In this document: positions 1 through 8,409 of the stretch, piece after piece
Layout: the number at the start of each line of letters is the position of its first letter
Numbering within the stretch: position 1 is the stretch's first letter
Assembly (NCBI GenBank): GCA_019638615.1
Contig: JAHBTL010000009.1
Location: 1 to 64,000, forward strand
Source of the DNA: Chitinophagaceae bacterium
GTDB lineage: Bacteria; Bacteroidota; Bacteroidia; Chitinophagales; Chitinophagaceae
Reading direction: 5' to 3'
Length of the DNA stretch: 64,000 nucleotides
Notes under the pieces: generated by a model
The model's input: only the letters and a program-made list of their open reading frames with translations
Told to the model about the DNA's origin: nothing
The model's database searches: none
Translations under genes and position numbers: made by a program

Positions 1-262
1 TCAGCGGTTGTTATATGATTTTATATTTTCAATTTTTCAGCCTCACCCTCCTTCTCCCTCTCCTTACAACGGAGAGGGAGCGGTGCTGCAGAATAAAGCC
101 AAACATTTAATTCTTCCACATCGTCAACAAAACATTTCCCAACAAAGCACTTTAATACTGGCTCACAGTTCACATTCTCAACCTCCCCACCTCGCATTTC
201 ATTATCATGTTCTGAATTTAGGCACCTCTCTCCCCAAAGGGAGAGGGGACGGGGGGGAGGGT
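1..262. repeat. Permease-cluster spacer element, copy S0 (cut by window edge)
   Basis: The hairpin-bounded part runs 41-261. The left hairpin is CCCTCTCC-ttacaac-GGAGAGGG and the right one is CTCTCC-ccaaag-GGAGAG followed by a G-rich tail. The right end stops 1 nt before the stop codon of the permease at 263. About 180 bp are virtually identical to the spacers at 5431 and 8147, although the permeases around them are only distant paralogs. In the complete spacers the sequence seen at position 1 lies about 34 nt from a permease start codon, so another minus-strand permease probably begins just outside the window. Confidence 0.8.
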
Positions 263-2698
263 TTACTCCGTCCTCAAACTCTTCACCGGGTTTGCCAACG
301 CTGCTTTCACCGCCTGGAAGCTCACCGTAACTAAGGCGATCATTAATGCCGTCACTCCTGCTACCGCAAATACCCACCAGCTGATCTCTATCCTGTATGC
401 AAAATCCTGCAGCCACCGGTGCATACAATACCAGCCGAGGGGAACCGCAATAATGAATGCAATGGCAACCAGTTTTACAAAATCCTTCGACAGCAACTGT
501 ACAATACCACCTACACTTGCACCCAATATTTTTCTTACCCCGATTTCTTTTGTTCTTTGCTCGGCAATAAATATAGCCAGGCCGAATAAGCCCAGGCATG
601 CAATGGCAATAGCAAGCGCTGAGAAAATGAATGCAATTTTTCCCACACGCTGCTCGGTATCATACATTTGGGCGAATGATTCATCTAAAAAGCGATAGTT
701 GAAAGGCATAGAAGGTGCAAGGGATTTCCATTCTTTTCCTGCAGCATTTACAATATCGCCGATATTTGCCGCTTTCACCTTGAACGCAATAAAATCGCCG
801 CCGTATTTGCGCAGCCGGAAACACAGGGGAGCCACATTTTGATGAAGTGACTCGAAGTTGAAATTTTTCACAACGCCGATGATATTGTATGCAACAAGCT
901 TTTGGTCATCCTCAACCCTGTATAGTTTGGTATTGAGCGGAGCTTTCCTGTTCAGTATCTTTTCTGCGGCTTCATTTATTATTATTGCTGAAGAATCACC
1001 GGAAAAGTTTTTGGAAAAATTCCGCCCTTCCAGGAGCTGCATTCCCATTACCGGCATATAATCTTCATCAACTCCCCAGTCCTGCATAACAAAGCCACTC
1101 TTTACATCGGCTGTGGGTGCCGAGAAAAAAGTATTACCGCTGCGGGCGGAACTGCTTACAGGTAAAAAAGAACTTATTGTTGCTGATTGCACACCGTTAA
1201 GCTTTACAATAGCTTCTCTAAATACATTCGTGCTGTTACCTAAGCTAAATGCATCATTAATGATCAACACCTGGTCTTTATTAAAGCCGATATCTTTTGT
1301 TTGAATAAAATGCAATTGCTTGTAAATAACAATGGTGCCGATGATCAGGAAGATAGAAGTTGCAAACTGGAACACTACGAGTACACTTCTTAAACCACCG
1401 CTTTTGCTACCCATCTTTAACTTTCCTTTCAACACTTCAACAGGCCTGAATGAGGAAAGGAAGAATGCAGGATAGCTTCCCGCAATCAACCCGACAATGA
1501 AAGGCAATGCAACGAGCGATAATACAATAGCCGGTGAAAAAAGGTTGCTGACAAAAAGGGTCTTATTGGCAATGCTGTTAAAAAGAGGCAGCACCAGGCA
1601 TACTACGGCAATGGCGATGATCAACGACAGGAAGACCATCAATACCGATTCGCTGAGAAATTGCAGGACAAGCCTTTTCTTTTCTGTACCAAGCACTTTG
1701 CGTATGCCTACTTCTTTTGCCCGGTTGGCGGAGCGGGCAGTGGTAAGATTCATAAAATTCACACAGGCGATCAACAAAATAAAGAGCGCCACTGCTGCAA
1801 AAATATACACGTACCGGATATTACCGCCGGGCATTAATTCAAACTGGTAATCCGAATACAAATGGATCTTAGTAAGTGGAAGGAGAGAATGCTCGAGCCT
1901 GTTCCCTCCTTTTTTAAGCTCTTCCATGCTACCTATTTTGATAAATTGCTGCAAATAAGGAAGCACATAACGGATATTATAATCCGTAAAGTTTTTTTCA
2001 AAGGCTTTATAATCGGTTCCTTTCGCCAGCAATAAATAAGTCTTAAAATTATAGCTGCCGTATTGCCCCCACTCGTAACCGGTATTTTGCATAGGGAAAA
2101 GAAAATCGAAGTTGAAGTGGCTGTTCCCGGGCATATCTTTTATTACTGCAGTTATTTTATATGCATCAGGTGTATTGCCGTTTGACACTTCAATAGCTTT
2201 GCCTAACACATCTGTGGTACCGAAATATTTTTTTGCAGTTGATGCTGTAACAACAACCGTATTCGGCTCATTCAATGCAGTGTGCGTATTGCCCTCAATA
2301 GCAGGAAAAGTGAACACATCAAAAAAAGTGGAGTCAACATATACCGCTCTTTCTTCTTTAATGAAAACATTGTCTTTTTTGATCAGCCTGAGCCCGGCAT
2401 TATTATAAATACGCGTAAATTGTTCCACCTGCGGGTAATCCTTTTTCAATACCTGCCCCATCATGTCCGAAGTTTCTGCCGAATGCATATCACTGCCGCC
2501 AAAACGTATGTCGGTATTGATGCGGTAAATACGGTCTGCATTTTTATTAAAGCGGTCGTAGCTTAATTCATCCAGTACGTATAAGGCTATCACCAAAAAA
2601 CAGGCAAGCCCTATCGCAAGGCCGACAATATTAATAATTGAAAATGTCTTGTTGCGTAACAGGTTACGCCAGGCAATTTTGAAATAGTTTTTAAGCAT
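263..2698 (-). CDS. MacB/FtsX-type ABC transporter permease, paralog 1
   Basis: This is an 811-residue inner-membrane permease with the duplicated FtsX plan of Bacteroidota ABC permeases. Membrane helix 1 is at about 20-42, followed by a large periplasmic MacB-like domain to about 290. A helix block follows at about 297-316, 350-372, 390-412 and 438-460, then a second periplasmic domain and three C-terminal helices. Two coupling-helix motifs are visible, EVGIRKVLG (329-337) and EIGVRKILG (718-726), where FtsX permeases contact their ATPase. The protein ends ANPVKSLRTE. It carries no ATPase of its own; the only one in the locus is at 19692. The start follows the leader AAAGCTTACAACT that precedes most permeases here. 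The cargo cannot be read from sequence. Family assignment is secure. Confidence 0.9.
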   Translation of the reverse strand: MLKNYFKIAWRNLLRNKTFSIINIVGLAIGLACFLVIALYVLDELSYDRFNKNADRIYRINTDIRFGGSDMHSAETSDMMGQVLKKDYPQVEQFTRIYNNAGLRLIKKDNVFIKEERAVYVDSTFFDVFTFPAIEGNTHTALNEPNTVVVTASTAKKYFGTTDVLGKAIEVSNGNTPDAYKITAVIKDMPGNSHFNFDFLFPMQNTGYEWGQYGSYNFKTYLLLAKGTDYKAFEKNFTDYNIRYVLPYLQQFIKIGSMEELKKGGNRLEHSLLPLTKIHLYSDYQFELMPGGNIRYVYIFAAVALFILLIACVNFMNLTTARSANRAKEVGIRKVLGTEKKRLVLQFLSESVLMVFLSLIIAIAVVCLVLPLFNSIANKTLFVSNLFSPAIVLSLVALPFIVGLIAGSYPAFFLSSFRPVEVLKGKLKMGSKSGGLRSVLVVFQFATSIFLIIGTIVIYKQLHFIQTKDIGFNKDQVLIINDAFSLGNSTNVFREAIVKLNGVQSATISSFLPVSSSARSGNTFFSAPTADVKSGFVMQDWGVDEDYMPVMGMQLLEGRNFSKNFSGDSSAIIINEAAEKILNRKAPLNTKLYRVEDDQKLVAYNIIGVVKNFNFESLHQNVAPLCFRLRKYGGDFIAFKVKAANIGDIVNAAGKEWKSLAPSMPFNYRFLDESFAQMYDTEQRVGKIAFIFSALAIAIACLGLFGLAIFIAEQRTKEIGVRKILGASVGGIVQLLSKDFVKLVAIAFIIAVPLGWYCMHRWLQDFAYRIEISWWVFAVAGVTALMIALVTVSFQAVKAALANPVKSLRTE

Positions 2699-3027
2699 AG
2701 TTGTAAGCTTTGGGCTGTCGGCTATCAGCTTTCAGCGGTTGTTTATATTTACGCACTTTCAAATTTTACATTTTTAGCCTCACCCTCTTTCCCTCTCCTC
2801 GCGGAGAGGGACGGTGCTACAGGATCAGGCCAAACATTTAATTCTTCCACATCATCAACAAAATATATCCCAACAAAGCGTTTCACAATTTGCACATTTC
2901 CTCATTTTCATATTCTCACATTTCCACATTCCCCAAATATTCTCAACCTCCCCACCTTGCATTTCATCAATCGGGTTTGAACTTAGGCACCCCTCTCCAC
3001 TTCGTGGAGAGGGGCCGGGGGTGAGGG
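2699..3027. repeat. Permease-cluster spacer element, copy S1
   Basis: The hairpin-bounded part is 2778-3027. The left hairpin is CCCTCTCC-tcgc-GGAGAGGG and the right one is CCCCTCTCC-acttcgt-GGAGAGGGG followed by a GGGTGAGGG tail that touches the stop codon at 3028 directly. The A/T-rich core keeps the motif CCAAACATTTAATTCTTCCA but is longer and more diverged than copies S0, S2 and S3. The segment next to the permease 1 start contains the AGC-rich word GGCTATCAGCTTTCAGCGG. Confidence 0.8.
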
Positions 3028-5397
3028 CTACTCCGTCCTTAATGATTTTACCGGATTCGCCATCGCCGCTTTAATTGCCTGGAAGCTCACCGTTATAATT
3101 GTTATCAGCAATGCTATTAATCCGCCTGATATAAAAACACCTGCCCCTATGCTGATACGGTAATCATAATTCATTAACCAGTTATGCAAAAAATAAAATG
3201 ATACAGGCGCGGCGATTAAACAGCTTATTAAAACCAACACAATAAAATCTTTTGATAATAATAACCATACCTGTTGTACAGATGCGCCTAACACTTTCCG
3301 GATACCAATCTCTTTTGTACGTTGTTCAGCAATGTATGCAGCCAGGCCAAACAAGCCCAGACAGGAAATGAAAACAGCGAGCACAGCAAACAGACCTGCC
3401 AGTTTGCCTATCAGCATTTCAAGATTGAATTTTAGCGCATATTGTTCATCTGAAAAAGAATAGTTATAAGGATATGCCGGGTTATGCTTATTGAAAATAG
3501 CAGTGAGCTGGGTAATGGCATCCTGCGTTTTTATACCGGGGGATAGCCGGTATATTAAATTATTCTTCGGTTCTGCAGTGCAATAGAACATTGTAGGATC
3601 TGCTGCTTTAAATGGCGATACCATCAACGCATCCTGTACAATACCAACAATTGTAGCCTGGCGTCCCTGCCACATAATTTTTTGGCCAACCGGGTTTTTT
3701 AAGCGCATTCTTTTAATAGCTGCTTCATTAAATATCACACTTGTAGAATCATACGCATTGGAGAAATCCCTTCCTTCACTCATATTCATGCCCACAGTTT
3801 TAAAATAATCTTCAGACACGATGATCGTGCCCATCTCAATCGTCTCGCCCGGATTTTTTCCGGGCCACTGGTCAACATCCGAATGCCACCAGACATCTAT
3901 TGCCGGGCTTGTTGCCGTTGTTACTGCCGACACAATACCTTTCTGCAATATTTCATTTTTTAAAGCAATGAAATTTTTATTCAGGTCATCATTCATGCTT
4001 GTCATTATCAGCCGGTTTAAGCTAAACCCTGTTGGCCGGCTTTTAGCATATTGTATTTGCTGGTAAACGATCACCGTGCTTATGATCAAAGCAATTGAAC
4101 AACTGAATTGTATAACCACCAATACTTTTCTTGATAAGGATGATTTGCCTGCCTGCATTGTTCCTTTTAATACTGTTACGGGATTAAATGAAGAAAGATA
4201 AAAAGCAGGCCGGCTGCCTGCAAGCAACGCTGTTAATAATAAGCAACCGGTCATTATTGCCCAGAAATACATATTACCAACAGGCATAGTAATCTTACTC
4301 GCTGTTAATGTATTGAAAGCAGGTAATGATATCCATGCAATGATCACGGCAAACACAAAAGCAATCGCCGTAAGCAGGAATGCTTCCATTAAAAATTGTA
4401 TAACAAGATCTTTTTTTTGTGAGCCGATTGCTTTTCTAACGGCAACTTCCTTTGCCCTTTTTTCTGAACGTGCTGTTGTGAGGTTAATAAAATTGATGCA
4501 GGCAATGATCAACACCAGCAAACCGATAATGGAAAACATTTTTACATAAACAAAAAACCCTGCCGTGTCTTTGCCATTTATATAATTTGAATACAAATGC
4601 CAGCGCTCCATAGGCTGCAGGGTAATATAAGAATTCATGGCATTGATATTGCCCTTTTCAACGTGCTCTATATTCCTGATCTTCGGTGCAAGCTGCGCAT
4701 AATGTACGCCCTGCTTCAGCTTTACAAATATTTGCCGGTTATTATTGCCGAAGCTGCTTAAGCCGTCTGTTTTCATTTGCGGGTTAATGGCATAAGCATA
4801 GGTGCTCGGCACTATATACTTAAAGCTGAAACTTGCATTAGCCGGCACATCGTTAATTATACCGGTTACTTTAAGATCATTTGCATTATCAAAACGAACG
4901 GTTTTATTCATCGCGTTCACATTCCCAAAAAGTGATATTGCCAGCGATCGTGTAAGCACTATTGAATATGGTTCTTTAAACGCAGTATTTGCGTTTCCCT
5001 CAACAAAAGGATATTGCAAAATTTTGAAGATATCCGGTCCGCATATTGCTCCATTCACATATAATTTTTTATCGCCCACAATCAGCCCGTGATTACCTGT
5101 CCAGTCGCTTTCTGCCACATACTCTATTTCAGGAATTTGTGTACGCAATGCTTCTGCGAGCTTTAATGAGGTTGTTTGAAAGGTGAGGGTATCGCCATTG
5201 CTGTTGTAATTGCGTTGTACCCGGTAAACTGATTCGTATTCCGGCAAAAATTTATCAAACGAATATTGATTATACACCCAGAGCCCGATCATTAACGCAA
5301 CGGCCATCCCAATAGCAAGACCTGCTACATTTAATATGCTGTAACCAATTGTGCCGGTTATATTGCGCCAGGCAGTTTTAAAATAGTTTTTAAACAT
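3028..5397 (-). CDS. MacB/FtsX-type ABC transporter permease, paralog 2
   Basis: This 789-residue permease has the same eight-helix plan as its neighbours: helix 1 at about 20-42, a periplasmic MacB-like domain, an FtsX block opening with the helix ending IIACINFINLTTAR, a second periplasmic domain and a C-terminal FtsX block with EIGIRKVLG at about 696-704. The first coupling helix reads EVAVRKAIG, a variant of the usual EVGIRK. It contains the motif MERWHLYSNY before the first helix block. Paralogs 6 and 7 share this WHLY motif, while 1, 3, 4 and 5 have IHL instead, so two subfamilies alternate in the array. The start follows the conserved leader AAAGCTTACAACT. It probably relies on the ATPase at 19692. 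Confidence 0.9.
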   Translation of the reverse strand: MFKNYFKTAWRNITGTIGYSILNVAGLAIGMAVALMIGLWVYNQYSFDKFLPEYESVYRVQRNYNSNGDTLTFQTTSLKLAEALRTQIPEIEYVAESDWTGNHGLIVGDKKLYVNGAICGPDIFKILQYPFVEGNANTAFKEPYSIVLTRSLAISLFGNVNAMNKTVRFDNANDLKVTGIINDVPANASFSFKYIVPSTYAYAINPQMKTDGLSSFGNNNRQIFVKLKQGVHYAQLAPKIRNIEHVEKGNINAMNSYITLQPMERWHLYSNYINGKDTAGFFVYVKMFSIIGLLVLIIACINFINLTTARSEKRAKEVAVRKAIGSQKKDLVIQFLMEAFLLTAIAFVFAVIIAWISLPAFNTLTASKITMPVGNMYFWAIMTGCLLLTALLAGSRPAFYLSSFNPVTVLKGTMQAGKSSLSRKVLVVIQFSCSIALIISTVIVYQQIQYAKSRPTGFSLNRLIMTSMNDDLNKNFIALKNEILQKGIVSAVTTATSPAIDVWWHSDVDQWPGKNPGETIEMGTIIVSEDYFKTVGMNMSEGRDFSNAYDSTSVIFNEAAIKRMRLKNPVGQKIMWQGRQATIVGIVQDALMVSPFKAADPTMFYCTAEPKNNLIYRLSPGIKTQDAITQLTAIFNKHNPAYPYNYSFSDEQYALKFNLEMLIGKLAGLFAVLAVFISCLGLFGLAAYIAEQRTKEIGIRKVLGASVQQVWLLLSKDFIVLVLISCLIAAPVSFYFLHNWLMNYDYRISIGAGVFISGGLIALLITIITVSFQAIKAAMANPVKSLRTE

Positions 5398-5694
5398 AGT
5401 TGTAAGCTTTAGGCTGTCAGCTATCAGCTATCAGCGGTTGTTATATGATTTTATATTTTCAATTTTTCAGCCTCACCCTCCTTCTCCCTCTCCTTACAAC
5501 GGAGAGGGAGCGGTGCTGCAGAATAAAGCCAAACATTTAATTCTTCCACATCGTCAACAAAACATTTCCCAACAAAGCACTTTAATACTGGCTCACAGTT
5601 CACATTCTCAGCCTCCCCACCTCGCATTTCATCAGCATGTTCTGAATTTAGGCACCCCTCTCCGCGCAGCGGAGAGGGGCCGGGGGGTGAGGGT
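5398..5694. repeat. Permease-cluster spacer element, copy S2
   Basis: The hairpin-bounded part is 5471-5693. The left hairpin has loop ttacaac and the right hairpin is CCCCTCTCC-gcgcagc-GGAGAGGGG, ending 1 nt before the stop codon at 5695. From 5431 to about 5645 the copy is almost letter-for-letter the same as 1-215 and 8147-8365. The differences cluster in the right-hand loop and a few bases beside it. Confidence 0.85.
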
Positions 5695-8106
5695 TTACTC
5701 CGTTCTCAAACTCTTCACCGGATTTGCCACCGCTGCCTTTATTGCCTGGAAACTTACCGTTATCAATGCAATCAATACGGCTATCATTCCGGCAAGCCCG
5801 AACATCCACCAGCGTATATCTATCCTGTATGCGAAATGCTCTATCCATTTATTCATCGCAAGCCAGCATACAGGTGATGCAACCAGGAAAGCGATCAATA
5901 CAAGCTTCACAAATTCTTTTGCCAGCAAACCAGCAATGCCCGTAACAGTTGCTCCAAGCACTTTTCGAATACCAATCTCACGGGTTCGTCTGTGCGCGGC
6001 CAGCCATGAAAGACCAAACAATCCAAGTGAACAGATAAATATGGAAACCCCCGCCGCATAATTGATAACTTTTTGCCAGTACCTTTCCCCGCTATATTGA
6101 TTTTTGATGTTATCTGCAAGAAAACCAAATTGGAATGGGCTGTCGGCAATATGCTTTTTATACAGCTTTTCCAGTGTTGCCAGCACTGCCAGCGATTTCC
6201 CTTTTTTTGTTTTTACCATAAGCGTTTCATAATGTTTCATTACCAGCAGCATCGGGCTTATTTTATCTTTAAGGGAATTATGATGAAAGTCTTTTGCCAC
6301 ACCGATGATCGTGGTAGTAAGATCACCCTCCCATTCACCGGGGAGTTTTACCCGTGTACCGATTGGATTTGTAAGCCCGGCCGCCCTGACGAAAGTTTCA
6401 TTTACAATAATGGAGTTCATTGAGTCCGTTCCAAAATCTTTCGAAAAATTCCGCCCTTCTCTTAAAGGGATTTCCAGCACAGGCAGATAATATTCATCCG
6501 CACGGATTTTATGAGATGGTATTTCTTTGCCATTTACCGGGATGGGATCGCCTCCACCCCATGAACCTTCTCCCGGCATTGAATGACCACCACCTACCAT
6601 AACAACTGAAGGTTCCGCCGCAAGTTCATTCCTGAATAATTTTACCAGTTGATCAGGATTTCTCTGAGGTGGAAGTTTGACCAGTATAACGTCTGAAGCG
6701 TTATAGCCCAGGTCTTTCTTCAGTATAAAATCCATCTGCAGGTAATAAATGATCGTTGCTGTAATAAACGCGATAGCTAATGTGAACTGGAAAACAACCA
6801 GGCTTTTACCAAGCCAGTTTCTGCCCAACAGCTTTTGCTTGTTATATAAAACTTCTGCTGCATTAAACCGCGAAAGTACAAACGCCGGGTATAACCCTGC
6901 CATAATAATGCTGATGGCAAGAATAGCCACCAGGGCTGCCAGGGTTTCTTTTTCACGAAAAAAAGTAAGCTCGAGTTGCCGCCCTACCAATGCATTGAAC
7001 AGAGGCAGCAACAGGTTGCTTAAAACTATAGCCAACACAAATGCACCTGTGCATAAAAGTCCGGCTTCTACCAGGAATTGCCCGATAATATGTCTTTTCC
7101 TGCTCCCGTTTATTTTCCGGATGCCGATCTCCTTAGCGCGTTTCTGCGAATGGGCAATAGTAAAATTGACGAAGTTAATGCATGCCATTACCAGTATAAA
7201 AACAGCTATTCCCGATAGAAACAGCAGCGTAGAATAACTGCTACCGTCAAATGTTCCGCTTGCATTTTCTATGGTTGAAGCATTGAGATGTATATCCCTG
7301 ATGGGTTGAAGTCCGAAGCTGGGCCGGGTTGAAAACCCGTCTGCTTTTACCGGGTCTGTCAATTGATCCCCGGCTTTGATACGAAAAACCGGCGCAAACT
7401 TTTCTTCTACTTTTTTCGGATCAGCCAGCGGATGCAGCAGTACAAATGTGGTCAGGTATTGATTCAGCCACAACTCATCTTTGAAAAATGACTGAAGGAA
7501 CCGAAACGTCAACACTACATCAAACCGGATGGATGAATTGGCAGGCGGTTGCTTTGCCACACCGGTTATGGTCAATGGCCGGAAACCCTGTTCTTCTACT
7601 TTCAGTATCTTTCCTACTACATCTGTTTTTCCGAAATATTTTATCGCTGTATTTTCAGTTATTACGATGGAAAACGGATCTGCCAAAGCTGTTTCAGGAT
7701 CGCCATGCAGCAACGGAAAAGTAAACATCCTGAAAAAGCTGCTGTCGGCAAATAATCCCTGCTGTATGAGCGATTTTCCTTCGCCAATGATATTGAACCC
7801 TCCTACATCCCAGAAGCGGGTATAGTCAAGTATTTCGGGTACCGCTTCCTTAAAGGCAGGACCCTGCACCTGGCCCGAAGCGCCAATTGTTTTTTTGCCG
7901 CCGGCTTTATCGGGTATCGTTGTGGTAAGCCTGTATAGCTGCGGTCCTTTTTGGTGGAATGTGTCATAGCTGAGCTCATTCTTTACAAAAAGCACCATTA
8001 ATACCATACAGGCCATTCCTACAGCAAGACCAATAATATTGATGGAAGAATAAGTTTTACTCTTCCACAAGTTCCGCCATGCGATTTTGAAGTAGTTCTT
8101 CAACAT
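5695..8106 (-). CDS. MacB/FtsX-type ABC transporter permease, paralog 3
   Basis: This is an 803-residue permease of the IHL subfamily (it has IRDIHLNAS before the first helix block). The first coupling helix is EIGIRKING, preceded by AHSQKRAK where most paralogs have ARSxxRAK. The second is EIGIRKVLG at about 710-718, preceded by AAHRRTR instead of AEQRTK. The periplasmic regions are strongly diverged from the other paralogs, while the last 12 residues are nearly invariant. No frameshift or internal stop is seen. The start follows the leader AAAGCTTATAACT. It probably forms a transporter with the shared ATPase and adaptor at the head of the locus; whether it pairs with another paralog is unknown. 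Confidence 0.9.
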   Translation of the reverse strand: MLKNYFKIAWRNLWKSKTYSSINIIGLAVGMACMVLMVLFVKNELSYDTFHQKGPQLYRLTTTIPDKAGGKKTIGASGQVQGPAFKEAVPEILDYTRFWDVGGFNIIGEGKSLIQQGLFADSSFFRMFTFPLLHGDPETALADPFSIVITENTAIKYFGKTDVVGKILKVEEQGFRPLTITGVAKQPPANSSIRFDVVLTFRFLQSFFKDELWLNQYLTTFVLLHPLADPKKVEEKFAPVFRIKAGDQLTDPVKADGFSTRPSFGLQPIRDIHLNASTIENASGTFDGSSYSTLLFLSGIAVFILVMACINFVNFTIAHSQKRAKEIGIRKINGSRKRHIIGQFLVEAGLLCTGAFVLAIVLSNLLLPLFNALVGRQLELTFFREKETLAALVAILAISIIMAGLYPAFVLSRFNAAEVLYNKQKLLGRNWLGKSLVVFQFTLAIAFITATIIYYLQMDFILKKDLGYNASDVILVKLPPQRNPDQLVKLFRNELAAEPSVVMVGGGHSMPGEGSWGGGDPIPVNGKEIPSHKIRADEYYLPVLEIPLREGRNFSKDFGTDSMNSIIVNETFVRAAGLTNPIGTRVKLPGEWEGDLTTTIIGVAKDFHHNSLKDKISPMLLVMKHYETLMVKTKKGKSLAVLATLEKLYKKHIADSPFQFGFLADNIKNQYSGERYWQKVINYAAGVSIFICSLGLFGLSWLAAHRRTREIGIRKVLGATVTGIAGLLAKEFVKLVLIAFLVASPVCWLAMNKWIEHFAYRIDIRWWMFGLAGMIAVLIALITVSFQAIKAAVANPVKSLRTE

Positions 8107-8409
8107 AGTTATAAGCTTTGGGCTATGAGCTGTCGGCTATCGGCTTTCAGCGGTTGTTATATGATTTTATATTTTCAATTTTTCAGCCTCACCCTCCTTC
8201 TCCCTCTCCTTACAACGGAGAGGGAGCGGTGCTGCAGAATAAAGCCAAACATTTAATTCTTCCACATCGTCAACAAAACATTTCCCAACAAAGCACTTTA
8301 ATACTGGCTCACAGTTCACATTCTCAACCTCCCCACCTCGCATTTCATCATCAGGTTCTGAATTTAGGCACCCCTCTCCAATGTGTGGAGAGGGGCTGGG
8401 GGTGAGGGT
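8107..8409. repeat. Permease-cluster spacer element, copy S3
   Basis: The hairpin-bounded part is 8187-8408. The left hairpin has loop ttacaac. The right hairpin is CCCCTCTCC-aatgtgt-GGAGAGGGG with a GGGTGAGGG tail ending 1 nt before the stop codon at 8410. The core is near-identical to S0 and S2. The two ends are clear inverted copies of one unit, CCTCACCC..CCTCTCC-loop-GGAGAGGG..TGC. Confidence 0.85.

Noticed and set aside
8-334. Plus-strand frame over spacer S0 repeated as nearly identical frames at 5438 and 8118
   Set aside because: The peptide is just the translated spacer repeat; it runs into antisense permease sequence, has low-complexity Pro/Ser/His composition and no start signal. 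The other spacers break the frame.
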